Below, in pieces: positions 25,987 to 37,305 of a DNA stretch of 64,000 nt. Under the pieces are notes generated by a model. It was not told where the DNA came from and ran no database searches. It saw only the letters and a list, made by a program, of their open reading frames with translations. A program made the translations under genes and the position numbers. The stretch lies in NCBI GenBank assembly GCA_963930775.1, contig OZ005692.1, forward strand, positions 2,280,135 through 2,344,134, given 5' to 3'. This DNA is from Cliona cf. orientalis (Eukaryota; Porifera; Demospongiae; Clionaida; Clionaidae). How positions within the stretch are numbered: position 1 is the first letter of the stretch; the number at the start of each line of letters is the position of its first letter.

Positions 25987-28900
25987 TTATATGATCCTAG
26001 GCTTTCCAATGTCTACACAGCAGCTGGTACCAGTGGCACGTGCATATCCACCAACAATAAAAAGCTCACCACTAGGGAGAATGGTACAGGCACACTGATG
26101 TCGTTCAATAGGCATTTCTTCAGCTTTGATCCAACTCTTTCTGCTCGGCTGGTAGGCATAGAGGCACTTTTGAACATGCCCCCCACCAAGTGCTATCAGT
26201 GTTCCATGTAGAGTGGTAGCAGTGGATCCTTCTAACGAAATTATGGTAGGAAGGAGATTCCAAACTAAGTCTTGAGGCTGTGTTGGAGTCACTGATAGAG
26301 ATGCTGTAATAATGAGATCATCTAAAGATGCACAAAGTACTCTCTCTGTGTATCCAAAACCATCTATTAGGTACCACATGTTCCCAACGACTGCAGTTGA
26401 TAATTTGTACTGCTTGTGTGACGGAGGCATAGGCGCACCATGGAACCACTTTCCAGCAACGACATCCAGAATTTCAACTGATTCTAGAGAACACCCACCA
26501 TCAAACCCTCCAGCCACCACTATCCACCTCCTGTTGTAAGTGACCACTGCTGGTCCACTGCGTGCCATATTCATCGGTGGAAAGGGATGCGTCCATTTCT
26601 GAGATTCTTCGCTCCAAACTCCCAGTAAATTTGTTCTCTCATCTACAGTACCAGTGCCACCGATCAGAACTAACTGATTATTGAGTGATGTCATTCCAAA
26701 CCAATAAACTTGGTATGGAGGTAACAAGCTCCACTCATCTTGCTCAATGTTATAAACCATCACAGTTTCGTCACTACCATTAACAGATTCTGATCCTGAT
26801 CCTCCTCCAACGTACACTTTTCCTTCAATAACAACTGCTTCAGGGTAGTATGTCATTGAGTAAGGCATATCCTTGGCACGTCTCCATTCCAGCTCCAAGG
26901 GAAGCCTCAGGTCCAAAAGTGGGGTCTGCAATGCAATAATCAGTACGTCACATCATGTGGGGAAACTGAATATAGCAACTTAATTACAATAATGGTTTAA
27001 TTGGTATAGAGAGAATATATGATCAAATTCGTAGGAACCCTAACCTTACTCATTGGTATTATGAATTTAACTGTCAAACTCATGTATCATAATAGCATCA
27101 GAAGGTGGTGTGATGTTGATTAAGTAAGTACCTGTATAGCTCCTTCACCTTGACTTTCTGCAATATTATGCACACCAGATTCTTGAGATTCCTATACAAC
27201 AGCCATATTAACAGCTAATAGTATTATTATTCACAAACACATGCAGTAGCTGTTACTAACCAGTGTTCTCTGTAGCTGTGCCCGACACTGTACAAGTTCT
27301 TGACATAGTTGACCATTTTCAGCCCACTTTTCCTGCATTTCAACTCGTAGGCCTGCTAAAGAATCCTGCATCAATAATTAATAACGATAATGTAGTTAAT
27401 TATAGCATGTATATTACATGTATACCCTAAGCTGACGAATTTCTTCTTGAAGCAATGAAGTCTTCTGCTGATGCTCGATATCCTTCTGTTGTAGTTCCAA
27501 CCGATGCATTCTTTCAATATCCTATATTTATGCGTACACACAATCATATAACAGAGGTATGACCCTCTACAAGCATAATATATACACTCTTGATCTGAGA
27601 TATAAGCCAAAAATTCATGGATCAATAGAATAATCGATCACTCCTCTACGCATAAAATCTACTTCGTAGCTTCTGGAATGCTATATTTACCAAGCTATGG
27701 CTCAGAGAAGTCAGGCAAGTGTAGCATAGTCTAAGAGCAGTTAAATTCCACCCACTAAGTTTGTGAATAGTTTGGCATGTGGTAAGTTCCCAGTACAACA
27801 GGTAAGCGTCCAGATAAAATTTCGGGGTATACCCATGTGGAACACTACAGTATGTACCAACCTCCAGTTGTTGTCGCAGTTGTACAGTCTCCTCTGTTTT
27901 CACCTCTAACTCTTTGGTCATCATTCTCATCTGAGCATCCCGTCCAATTAGCTCTTTTGTGATGGTCACCTGTCTCACAGCATCCAGCTTTGAAAATTTG
28001 CCGTATGGACCTTCAGCAGCAAATCTCACTTCCTCCAGTGATGCCTTCAGCTGCTCTGTTGTCGGTCGTCTTGAGGGAGCATTCTGTAGACACTGTTTCA
28101 CCATCTGTGCCAATGGGTGATGCTTTCCATCATGGAGCTCCTTTTCTAGTAGGTTGATGTACTCTCTTCGACGCTCTACCTCAGAACGCCCCAATACAAT
28201 ATCAGAATTGTTGGGGTCAGGATATGTGGATTCAAGAAGATCACCAGGAAATGTTTGTACATATACATGATGTACAGTTATAGCTAATAAGGTATATCCC
28301 ACATCCTGTGTGGCAGCCATTAAGAGTAGCTATCATGAATTCTTATTAGTGTTCCCACAAATATGTGGGTGTTGCCACCATGCTGGCCACCACAGCCAAA
28401 AATAAATGACGGTTGTTTTGACAAAGACAGCAGGTAATTTTGGCGAGCATTAAAATGGCTCTCCATTGGTATTTGGCGAAGATTAAATTATCTGAAGCCT
28501 TACTGCCATAGGTGCACGTACATGTATACATTAACTTCAATTCGTGAATTTTAATAAATTATGGTGATCTACATCAAACTGCACAAGCTAGAAACCTGGC
28601 CAAGTTTCCCATTATACGGTATGTCATCTCAGTTTCACCCAAACTTCTTAGCTTCCTTTCAAGCAAACTGACTATAGAAGCTCAGTATGTGTGTGCATTA
28701 TTATTAAATGCTTAGCTTCATACTTAGTTATTTATCATTTTCAATGTATAAACAAACATTAATCGGTATGAACCTGTTTTCTATGTAATCAGATTCAGTG
28801 TAAACAAGACTTAGTTTTACTCAGGCGTGCTCAAATGTATAGGACTTAGCGGAAAAAGTACAATTCTCAGACACACGTTTAGTGATTACGCTATACTCAA

Positions 28901-29888
28901 GGACCTGAAATGACCCAAAACAAACTAAAAACAATCAATTTTCTGCAGTGGGCCGACACCGTGTGCACATGCAATGGAGTGCAGCCAGGCTAACTAGCCT
29001 ATAAAAATAATATTATTATGGTGAGGTGCACAAAGCTATAACCTCGTTCTTAGACCCTCTAAATGGACGAGAAACGGTCTGGAGATAATATCAGTACAAA
29101 AATTTACTTGAGTCAATGTAAAGAGAGTGAGATGACCAAATGAGAAGACATCAAGGCTGGGGCCGTAGCGAGATGATGACGAAAGTGCTTCAGGAGGCAT
29201 ATACAATGGAGTACCCGGTAGTCGAGACATCGTTTGAGCTAACTGGCCTGGTTGCAGATTGACAATACGAGAGTTCCCAAAATCAGTGATTTTGGCAACA
29301 AAAGATGAAGTCAGTAGCACATTCTTTGCCGTCAGATCCCTGTGGACAATTTGAGGATTGTGGTGATGCAAGTAAAGAAGACCTCGAACAACGTCTTTCA
29401 ACATCGATACTTTCAAGACGAGTGGAATGTTGGGAATTCTCTCAAGCAGATCGTCTAAACTCCCATCCAGTCTCTCCATCAGCAGCACAGGGAGTTGGCA
29501 GTTGGGGAGGAAACACACACCCAGAAACAGCGTGATGTTGGGGTGACGAAGGTCAGATATCAGCTGACACTCCTGCACGTACTTGCTTGCCATATCCTGT
29601 ACTCCAACATTTCCAGCATCAAGTAAAGCCTCGTGGATCTTTCTTTCCAGCACATATCAAGCCATTTACCTCAATCTGCATGTGGGGATTGCCTCAAACT
29701 GATCCATATATTTACAAATAAATCGATAGCTAGCTATGGTTACTGACATACTGAGATACATGTTAACGTACCTCCTCTACTGATCCGTAGGATCCGGAGC
29801 CCAGCTGTCTCCCCGTGGCGCTTCCATTCACCAGGAACCGGGCTAGATTTTGGTCACTTCGGAGAGTTTGGAATCGTCGTTCAGCCAT
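25987..29888 (-). pseudogene. Kinase - coiled coil - kelch gene, block C (frameshift and lost splice acceptor)
   Basis: Exons by homology: 29772-29888, 29108-29675, 27862-28254, 27426-27521, 27261-27365, 27132-27191 and 25987-26925. It is very similar to block B. Exon 2 is 568 bases, one more than the norm: an extra A in the AAAGAAAGATCC stretch near 29641 shifts the frame before KIHEALL. The acceptor of exon 3 reads AA at 28255-28256 on the sense strand, where B has AG, so normal splicing should fail there. The catalytic motifs (HRDLTAKN, DFGNS) and the whole kelch exon remain open. Two independent lesions make a pseudogene more likely than sequence error. Confidence 0.82.
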
Positions 29889-29982
29889 GATGCTACTTTA
29901 ATTGCCACGGTAGGGGTGTGGTCGAATTTCATTTGTGCGCATGCTCACAGCTAGCTGTTCATGAGGTGCCTTCAGTGTTTAA

Positions 29983-31810
29983 GGTACCATTTAATTGCGT
30001 GGGCGTGAGCGTCAGGAATGGCTAATTCAATTAGCGAATCGTGAAGGGGCGTGGCCGAAGAGGCCATACGAGAGCTTTTGGTCGAAGGTGGGCATGTCCA
30101 GAATCGGCCAGGGATGATTATGCGCGTGTAATTAGCGACCGGAAGTGGCCCCTGAAGAAAAGGCCGGTAATTGCCCACATCAAAGCAAGATCAAAGCATT
30201 CTTTCTTAACTATTAATCGCAACGACAAAAAAATTACACAACAAGTAGAAAAAAGCAAACTTAAATAATTAAATAATTAAATAATCTAATTCATGGGGGG
30301 TTTGGAAGCACTTGGGGGGATAATTTTTACATGGGCACGCAGAATGGGTCTAAAATAGAATTTTGATGGCGGGAAATTTTGATTCACACCTTACAATTAA
30401 AGTTATGGCCCTTTGAAGTTTCCCCATATGTTTGTATAGGAAGCCATGCATTTGCAATGTTTCCGCCCACGCGCTACGTGAGGGGCGGGGCTACGCGCGC
30501 ACATAGACTTGACGACCTTTACCCAATTTGGCCAAAATTGGAGTATAGGCTGCCTGCTTGCATTGTATGGCTCTACTAAGCATCCAGCTCAACTATATCG
30601 TGGTTTCCGGACAATTTTTTTTCTGCTTGTTGTGTGGTCTCCTTGTTACACACTAAGTAGAAAAAAAACAATATTTTAAATAATTAATTCAGGGGGGAAT
30701 TGGGAGCACTTGGGGACATAATTTTTGTACCGGCACGCAGAATGGATTAAATCTAGAGATTTGACCTTTAGGAATTTTGATTCACGCCTTAGAATTAAAG
30801 TTACGGCCCTTTAAAGTTTCCCATATGTTTGTATAGGGAAGCCATGCGTTTGCAATGTTTTCCGCCCACGCGCTACGTGAAAAACGGGGAATACCCGTGG
30901 TGTGCGTTATTTAGAAAATTTCTCAAAATTGGAGTGTAGGTTGTTTGCTTGCTTTGTATGGCTCTACTGTGCATCCTAGGTGTATTATGTGATTTTCTGG
31001 ACAATTTTTTTTCTGCTTAGTGTGCACGCTAGCTTGAAAAAAAAAAAAAAAAAAAAAAAAAAACTTATTAGGCCTAATTAAGCATGTGGGCGTGTTCCTG
31101 GCACTGTGTGGAGTGTGTGCGTGTGCGTTAATGCAGGTTTTATTGCTTCCGATTGCATTGGGCGTGGCTTCACGGGCCAGTGCTTGGACATCGGCGCCTG
31201 GGACTTGGCCTCGGCGATAGGTGGGCGTGTCCCGGAAGCGGTGGTGACCTTTGAACCCCGCGAGGAGGCTTTGGGGGCGTGGCAGGAGGTCAAAGGTGAG
31301 GCCATGTCTGTTAATGAGGCACTGTACGGCGGTGCGATCGAGGGGCCTGTACGGCTGGACGGAAGCTGACGATGGTTTGAAGCGGATGTGGTTGCGATGA
31401 CGTGTTGTTACTCCGCCCACACAGGAAATGAGGTGAGCTCTTGCGTGGGCGGTGTGGCAGAACGGCCTCCAAGTGTTTGTGTGTGTTTTGGCCTTGAGGA
31501 AGCTGTGTGTTTTAATTGGGATTGATTGTGGGCTTCCGGTGGACATCCGGTGGTTAGTAGGCACTTGATTGAGAATGGTGGTCCTTGGGGAACAGGGTGG
31601 GGCTGTTTTGGGCGTGGCCTGGCCCCTCCCTTCCGGCTCGGCTTCCGGTCCATGGAGGATATTAAATGAACACTTCCGGCTCTAGCAGCCACACCCCTGA
31701 GACCTGTGCAATTAAAAGGGCGTGGTTACACAACATGCACCTCACTAATGACTTTGATGTGGTTTAGGTGTCATATCCCCCACCTCACGCCCACGCAATT
31801 TAATGGTACC
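29983..31810. mobile_element. TTAA-flanked 1.8-kb element (piggyBac-like, non-autonomous)
   Basis: Inverted termini (left GGTACCATTTAATTGCGTGG; the right end is the near-perfect reverse complement, about 28 bp) are flanked by TTAA at 29979-29982 and 31811-31814, as expected for piggyBac-class insertion. It lies between kinase C and TRAF C; blocks A and B lack it. Inside are a 400-bp tandem duplication, a poly-A stretch at about 31036-31063 and a GC-rich third (31080-31700) of unlike base composition. Open frames there (for example 31408-31692 minus) resemble nothing I know, and no transposase is recognisable. Confidence 0.8.
30243..31030. repeat. Two tandem units of about 400 bp inside the TTAA element
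   Basis: Both units contain GGCACGCAGAATGG, TATGTTTGTATAGG and CCGCCCACGCGCTACGTGA in the same order, about 397 bp apart. A GGTAAAGGTCGTCA-type motif (minus strand, 30510-30523) is present only in the first unit. Confidence 0.75.
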
Positions 31811-31991
31811 TTAATTCACGCATCGAAAACGTGGGATGGCCTGGAAACGAGGACAAGCATTATAAACTTTAAGTTTAATATACTGTGATTGTGATCAATA
31901 CTAATGATTGCAGGCAAACAAAAACTCACAAACATTGTGAATGATTGCTACAGGCATGTCTGTACTGTGAATAATAATATTATTATTGAAC

Positions 31992-33477
31992 TCAAAACAC
32001 ATTAGCAGCGGAAAGCCATGGCTTTGGTGTGGATTTGCATTTCACAGACATCCTGAAGTACAAACAATCATCCTTGAGGTACTGTTGGTCAAGCCTAGTA
32101 AGGCTTGATAGCCAAGAGACGACTGTAAAATATATTTTGGTTGACCACAACCACTACTTGCTCTATCACCATCTTCTACTCTCTTGCTACTATCACCACC
32201 ATGTTTTCCAAACTTAACGCTCTTATGGTGATGGGAGCTATTTTTCAGCTGATTTAGTAATTTGATTTTTACTGTTCCAGTGAAAGGCCAGGGAAGGTGA
32301 TCGTCATTATCTCCACGCATGAGGTAAACATACACTGATAGATGGGTACCTTCTCTTTCTCCAATTCCATTGGCATGCACCTTAATACATAGCTTGTAGC
32401 CTCCTGGGCCGGAGTAAAATGGTGGGCTGAACACATGATCATTATTAGACTTATGCTCAGCATAATTGGTAAATTTGAAGGCGTTTGGATATAATATCCC
32501 AGAATCGTTGCTAAAAGACACTTCATAACATGATTCTTCTAGTTCATCTTTCATCTCGTCGATCTCCTTGTTTTGGGCAATGATGATACTCTGTAGTTGT
32601 GCCAACATATTTCCCTGCTTCTTGACCGTGTCTTCTAACTCTGAAATGGCTTTACGTTGTTCGCAAATTTGTAGTTCCAAGTTCGGCACAGCAAATTCAC
32701 ATTCATCACGGTGTGAAGCGAGTTCGCACCTTGCAATAAGGCAAGAGCAGCCACTGTTGGAGCATGGAAATTCCACAAGTGGGCATTCTTCAAGGTGAGT
32801 TGTCGTCCGCTCTTCGTACTCACCACTCTCCCCACAGTGGGGGCAAACATACTGACGTCTTGGGCACTCTTCCGTTCTGTGTTTCTTCATATTTTTATGC
32901 AGAATCTTATCTCCACCATCACAGTCGTTAGGACAGGACAGAAGTGTGTAGTCACAGGCACTTAGATGTTCACCCACTGCGCGAAGCTCATCAATCCATT
33001 CACAGCCATTATCAGCATTATCACACTCAATTTTCATCTCCTTGATGTTCCTGTCACCTAAACAATACCAGTACTGATTAAATACAACTTAGAGCTACAA
33101 AATGCCACGCAAGTATCCATGGGCAAAAATTAGTTAGGAGTGGGACTGTGAGTTAAGGCTTTTTTTTAATAGTCACGGACCAAGTCACAGTATATGTACA
33201 CAACAAGCAGTTTTTTTCCTGGTATACTATGCCTAACTTACTCCTTTTATCAGGAAAGCAGTTCATGTCCCCTCGACATCCTGGACACTTCAGTGCTGGA
33301 GTGCTTCTTGAGGTCATCAATACATGTCTTACAGAAGATCTTCCCACAGCAGGTAGACTGTTGAGGATCTCTGGCTGCCAGTAGACAGATCAGGCAAAGA
33401 AGCTCGTTAGGTACTGGATCCACAAACTTATGATCATAGCCTTTTTCATCTTTAGCTTTTTGAGCGGTTGATGCCAT
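31992..33477 (-). pseudogene. RING - TRAF - MATH gene, block C (multiple lesions)
   Basis: Exon 1 is 33242-33477 and exon 2 starts at 33057. Four extra bases (CAGT) near 33291 shift the frame inside the RING, before its last Cys pair. The zinc-finger and coiled-coil part lacks, in frame, the segment found in A after SHREECEF. Near 32090-32108 eleven extra bases shift the MATH frame, so the open frame stops at 32042 instead of the ancestral stop at 31992-31994. The N-terminal RING half and the first TRAF fingers are otherwise well preserved. With two frame lesions plus a deletion this is most likely dead. Confidence 0.83.
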
Positions 33478-33614
33478 CTCGTCTCACGCACCGTCGAGCG
33501 TCACGTGGTCACACCCTCCTAATCTCGACCCCACCCCCAAGGCTTAAAGGCATGCATGTGGCGCCATGGCGCCGGGGCCGGCCGGGCCCGGGGTGACGTG
33601 AATACGCACTATAC

Positions 33615-33629
33615 TGACGACCTTTTACC
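33615..33629 (-). promoter_or_regulatory. GGTAAAAGGTCGTCA motif upstream of TRAF C
   Basis: An exact match on the minus strand, 138 bp upstream of the start codon and followed by GTATAGTGCGTATT. It is retained although the downstream gene is decayed. Confidence 0.45.
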
Positions 33630-33890
33630 ATATAAAGTTACAGTCCTTCACTATAGGCTAGCTAGGGAGAGGAAGAGAATATTATTATAGCTATTATTAA
33701 AACTATAATTATTATTAAATTTTGGTTGACATATTAAATATTATGTAGTTGAAAGGTGACGAGATTGCAATTGGGAATTGGAAAAGTCAAGATTTGTAAT
33801 AATCTCTATTGGCCATGGAAATTATAGCAGAAAACCCAAATTCAGTAGCTAAAGTAGGAAGCTAGTAATGAGCACGTTAAAATTGGTTCT

Positions 33891-34164
33891 AACAAGCCTG
33901 AGTACATAATAGGAAGAGAGGGAGAGTATCTTACTCTGTATACTGCTGTGCAAACGCACTGCGGATAATTAAACTTGAGTGGTTGACTCAAACAAACTGT
34001 GAAACCTACCAGTACTGCAGCTGAACAGTACCCAGGTGGGCTGGCACTTAACTACAAGGTGGTATGTGTAGTATACTACAGTTTACAAGGATATACGGAT
34101 TTAATTATCCGCAGTGCGTTTGCACAGCAGTATACAGAGTACGATACTCTCCCTCTCTGTACTC
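33891..34164. mobile_element. Foldback MITE with 8-bp target duplication (hAT-like)
   Basis: Arms of about 65-70 bp (GAGAGTATC..ACTCTGTATACTGCTGTG and its complement, meeting ATAATTAAA/TTTAATTAT) enclose about 120 bp. TTGGTTCT is repeated at 33883-33890 and 34165-34172, an 8-bp duplication typical of hAT elements. Blocks A and B lack the insert at this site. Confidence 0.8.
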
Positions 34165-34657
34165 TTGGTTCTCAGCTAGTGGACATGGCTAGCTAGGCTT
34201 GATGTGCATGGTCATTAGCTAATTTTTATTCACTGTTTATAGCTAGTCACAATTAGGTTACTAATATTGAAATCTGGGACTCTCAAAATAATAACCATGC
34301 TACATACTGTGGGCATCGGACCAAGAAACTCAAATAGACAATAATTGACAATTATACTACCATTGTTATTGTAAAGAATTTGCAAAATAGCTACATATAA
34401 TTAGTACAGTATAGTAGCTAGTAACAAATATTACACATGTACCTGTAGAATAATATCTGATGTCTTTGGGTATATATATTATATGGGGGGGGGGGGGGGG
34501 GGGGGTGGTGGATAGTGGACATATAGTGTCAAAAGTACATCATGCACAGTTGGGAGATCCAGACTTGCCAGAATATAAATCAATCAAATATCATCCCTGT
34601 CCGCAGTTATAGCCGCTAGTAGCTAGTTCAGTTTCCAAGTTTTCATGAGCAGGTACA

Positions 34658-36295
34658 ATGCTAGTCTCAGGCTATATTATTCGAATTCTATGTGTTGCAA
34701 TCATTCATATTGCATTGGTAGTCTTTTTTGCTGATGCAGAGGCTAGCTCTTCATGTCCACTTTGGCATTGGTTCAATGAGAGAAGTGGCCACTGTGAGTG
34801 CTGTACCGTGACCAAGATAATATATACAAGAGTATTATGTCACGCAACTGATAATTATTTGGAGATATTCCGTGGTCAGTGTATGACCTGGAATAATGTC
34901 ACTAAGGATGTCGAAGTTGGTCGCTGTCTGTTCATTAAATTTTATCAAGACATGTGCGACTATAATGAGTATCATTAGGTAGTGTATCGTATTCCTACAA
35001 ACATATCTGGACCTGAACTAAACAGATTCATGTGCAGTAGTTACAACAGAGAGGGAGCTCAGTGTAGACAGTGCATTGAAGGCTATGGACCAGCCTTGTT
35101 TTCAGATGGTGTCACTTGTGCTGACTGTTCAAAACACAGGTACCACTGGATTCTGTATTTCATTTTTCAGTTATCTATGGTAACCATTATGTATTTGGCT
35201 GTAGTCCTGTTTGAGATCAATGGAACTGCCAGCCCATTCAATGTCATCATTACATATATTCAGTTAAGTGTTAATGGCATCATAGTTGGCTCTGGACTAT
35301 ACGTGACCTTAGCGTGCAATTTGAGTAGAAAGTTTCCACAGTATTTTTTAACACTGTTTGGTATATGGAATTTGGACTTTTTTCGTCTTGTTCTTCCACC
35401 CGTATGTGTTAGTACATTCATTAAGACAATAGATATTCTTCTCTTTGACTACATCATAGCCTTTTTTCCACTGCTTATCACCATTTTTGTCCTAGTGGGT
35501 ATAGAGCTTTATGACAGGAACTGTCGTGTGGCTGTTTTTTTCTCCACCCCATTGAAGCTGGTCTGTTGTAAAAGAAACTGGAATCCAAAGAGAGCTATAC
35601 TTAAAACCTGTGCCACATTTCTTCTCCTTTCTTACTCTAAGATTCTATTTGTATCCATTAATCTTATTTTTGCTGTACCCTTGTACGACTGCAGCGGTAG
35701 TTCAATCTCAGATAATACTGTATTACTTTTTGATCCGTCAGTTACATTATTTCATTCAAGCCACATACCATATGTGGTTCTTGCACTGTCTATCATAACA
35801 GTTTTTGTTGTTTTACCGCCACTACTTTTGCTTCTCTATCCTACGAGAATTTTCAGGGCTTGTCTAAGCTTTATGGGTTTTAGAAGGTGGGATATTCTGC
35901 ACTTAGTTATGGACGTGTTTCAAGGGTGGTTTAAGGATAAAACAGAAAACCAAGTTGACTGCAGATCTTTCTCCGCTCTCTATCTGCTCCTCAGAATTCT
36001 ATTTGCTTTAGTAAGTATTCCCATAGTACTGAACATATTCAATAATTATTACTGGTCCTTTATTGGAGTGTTCCATATTCTCTTGGGAGCCTTGTTCCTC
36101 ACGATTAAGCCGTATAAGAAGAAGTGGATGAATCATGCCGACGGATTATTTCTTTTTACTTTGGGAGCACTGATGATTACAAAAGATTCGGGTGAGAAAT
36201 TTACTTTCATTTTGGGAGCTGTGATTGTAACCTTGGTAACGGCTTCTGCTTTGTTGTACTTCATTTGTACTTGGGCAACTAAATGCAAAAATTAA
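34658..36295 (+). pseudogene. Multi-pass membrane protein, block C (in-frame stop)
   Basis: The frame is the same from start to end except for one TAG at 34976-34978, in the ectodomain after CDYNEYH, where A has a sense codon. The surrounding sequence (IKFYQDMCDYNEYH) is also rearranged by small in-frame indels relative to A. The remaining 437 codons, with all hydrophobic segments and the DVFQGWFKDKT loop, are open. It is a recent pseudogene or a readthrough candidate. Confidence 0.8.
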
Positions 36296-36497
36296 TGATC
36301 CTAGTATTGTAAATGCAGCATATCATGCAAATTGATAAATTATAATATTTGTGATCAATATAGACTAGTACTATGTAGCAAAGTAGTATTATACTTAGTA
36401 TAATAATAATATTATTATTATACGTACTTGTTGTATTGTGCACCATGATCACAAAATTATTATTAATTAAGTCACGAATAGGGGCAAAGTAAATTTT

Positions 36498-36866
36498 AAC
36501 TTGCTGAGTGTCATCATGTATTCTGTAATGGAATTTATTTTCCTCTTCTACCCTCTGGCTGGGTATCTGGCTGAGATACGGTGGGGAAGATACAAAACTG
36601 TTGTCTATAGTGTGCGTGTTATCTGGGGGAGTCTAGTGGCAATCGCAGTACTTGGTGGAGTGGCAACTGTACGTGTAAGTATGATTCCTGTATTCTTGAA
36701 ATCTCAAGATCAAGGCACGTATGGTCCAAATAATAATATTATTCAACTAACCTTGATTATTCTTGTCGGTGTAGTGTTTGGAATACCTGCCTTTATTGCA
36801 TTTCTACTTAATAATAATAATATACCCTGTGATCTTATATGTTTCAGTGCTAATGTGATACAGCAA
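36498..36866 (+). pseudogene. POT/SLC15-like transporter fragment
   Basis: About 120 codons match the transporter genes downstream: LAEIRWGRYKTVVYSVRVIWGS, GVVFGIPAFIAFLL and CFSANVIQ. Homology breaks off on both sides and a stop follows at once. It corresponds to transmembrane segments 2-4 of the family. It is an isolated duplicate fragment. Confidence 0.75.
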
Positions 36867-36869
36867 TAA

Positions 36870-37305
36870 AGATTGCTGCCTGTCGTGTGAAGGCTATGAG
36901 CTCATGGCTGATTATATATTATATATATAGCAGAATAACATTGTATGAAGATGTTATTGTGTTATCTTAAACTCTTATCCAGATTCCATTCATTATCTAT
37001 GCATGCATGCTATATATAGCACACTGCTTGCACTATTAATAGCCAATTATGGAGAGCCAGCTATGTATACCCAGATGGTAATTCCATTAAGTTAAACATA
37101 AGCCAAGCATAGTGGGTATATAGTAAACTGATTTTATCGTCTATTTGCATGGGAAAACTTCTATATACAATTTTTACATGAAGTACATGTCATGTGATAA
37201 CATTGAGTTTAATGATTATTATGCTTATGGAAATAAATGGAGCAGATAGGGTTCAAACTTTCTTTTCACCACAGCAGCTATATAACCTACGACAGTAACT
37301 CGAAA
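36870..37305. other. Non-coding spacer
   Basis: AT-rich with TATATATA and CATGCATGCATGC runs; no supported gene. It ends in the possible 5' leader of the transporter copy at 37306. Confidence 0.5.

Larger units (their letters stand above)
33478..34657. other. Bidirectional intergenic region of block C
   Basis: Counterpart of the A and B promoters. It has a GC-palindromic stretch near 33560-33595, the GGTAAAAGGTCGTCA motif at 33615-33629, an inserted hAT-like MITE (33891-34164) and a poly-G run of 21 (34485-34505). Confidence 0.6.

Noticed and set aside
31408..31692. Open frame in the GC-rich part of the TTAA element as a gene
   Set aside because: Low-complexity Pro/Arg/His composition, overlapping frames on both strands and no recognisable domain; probably a by-product of GC content.
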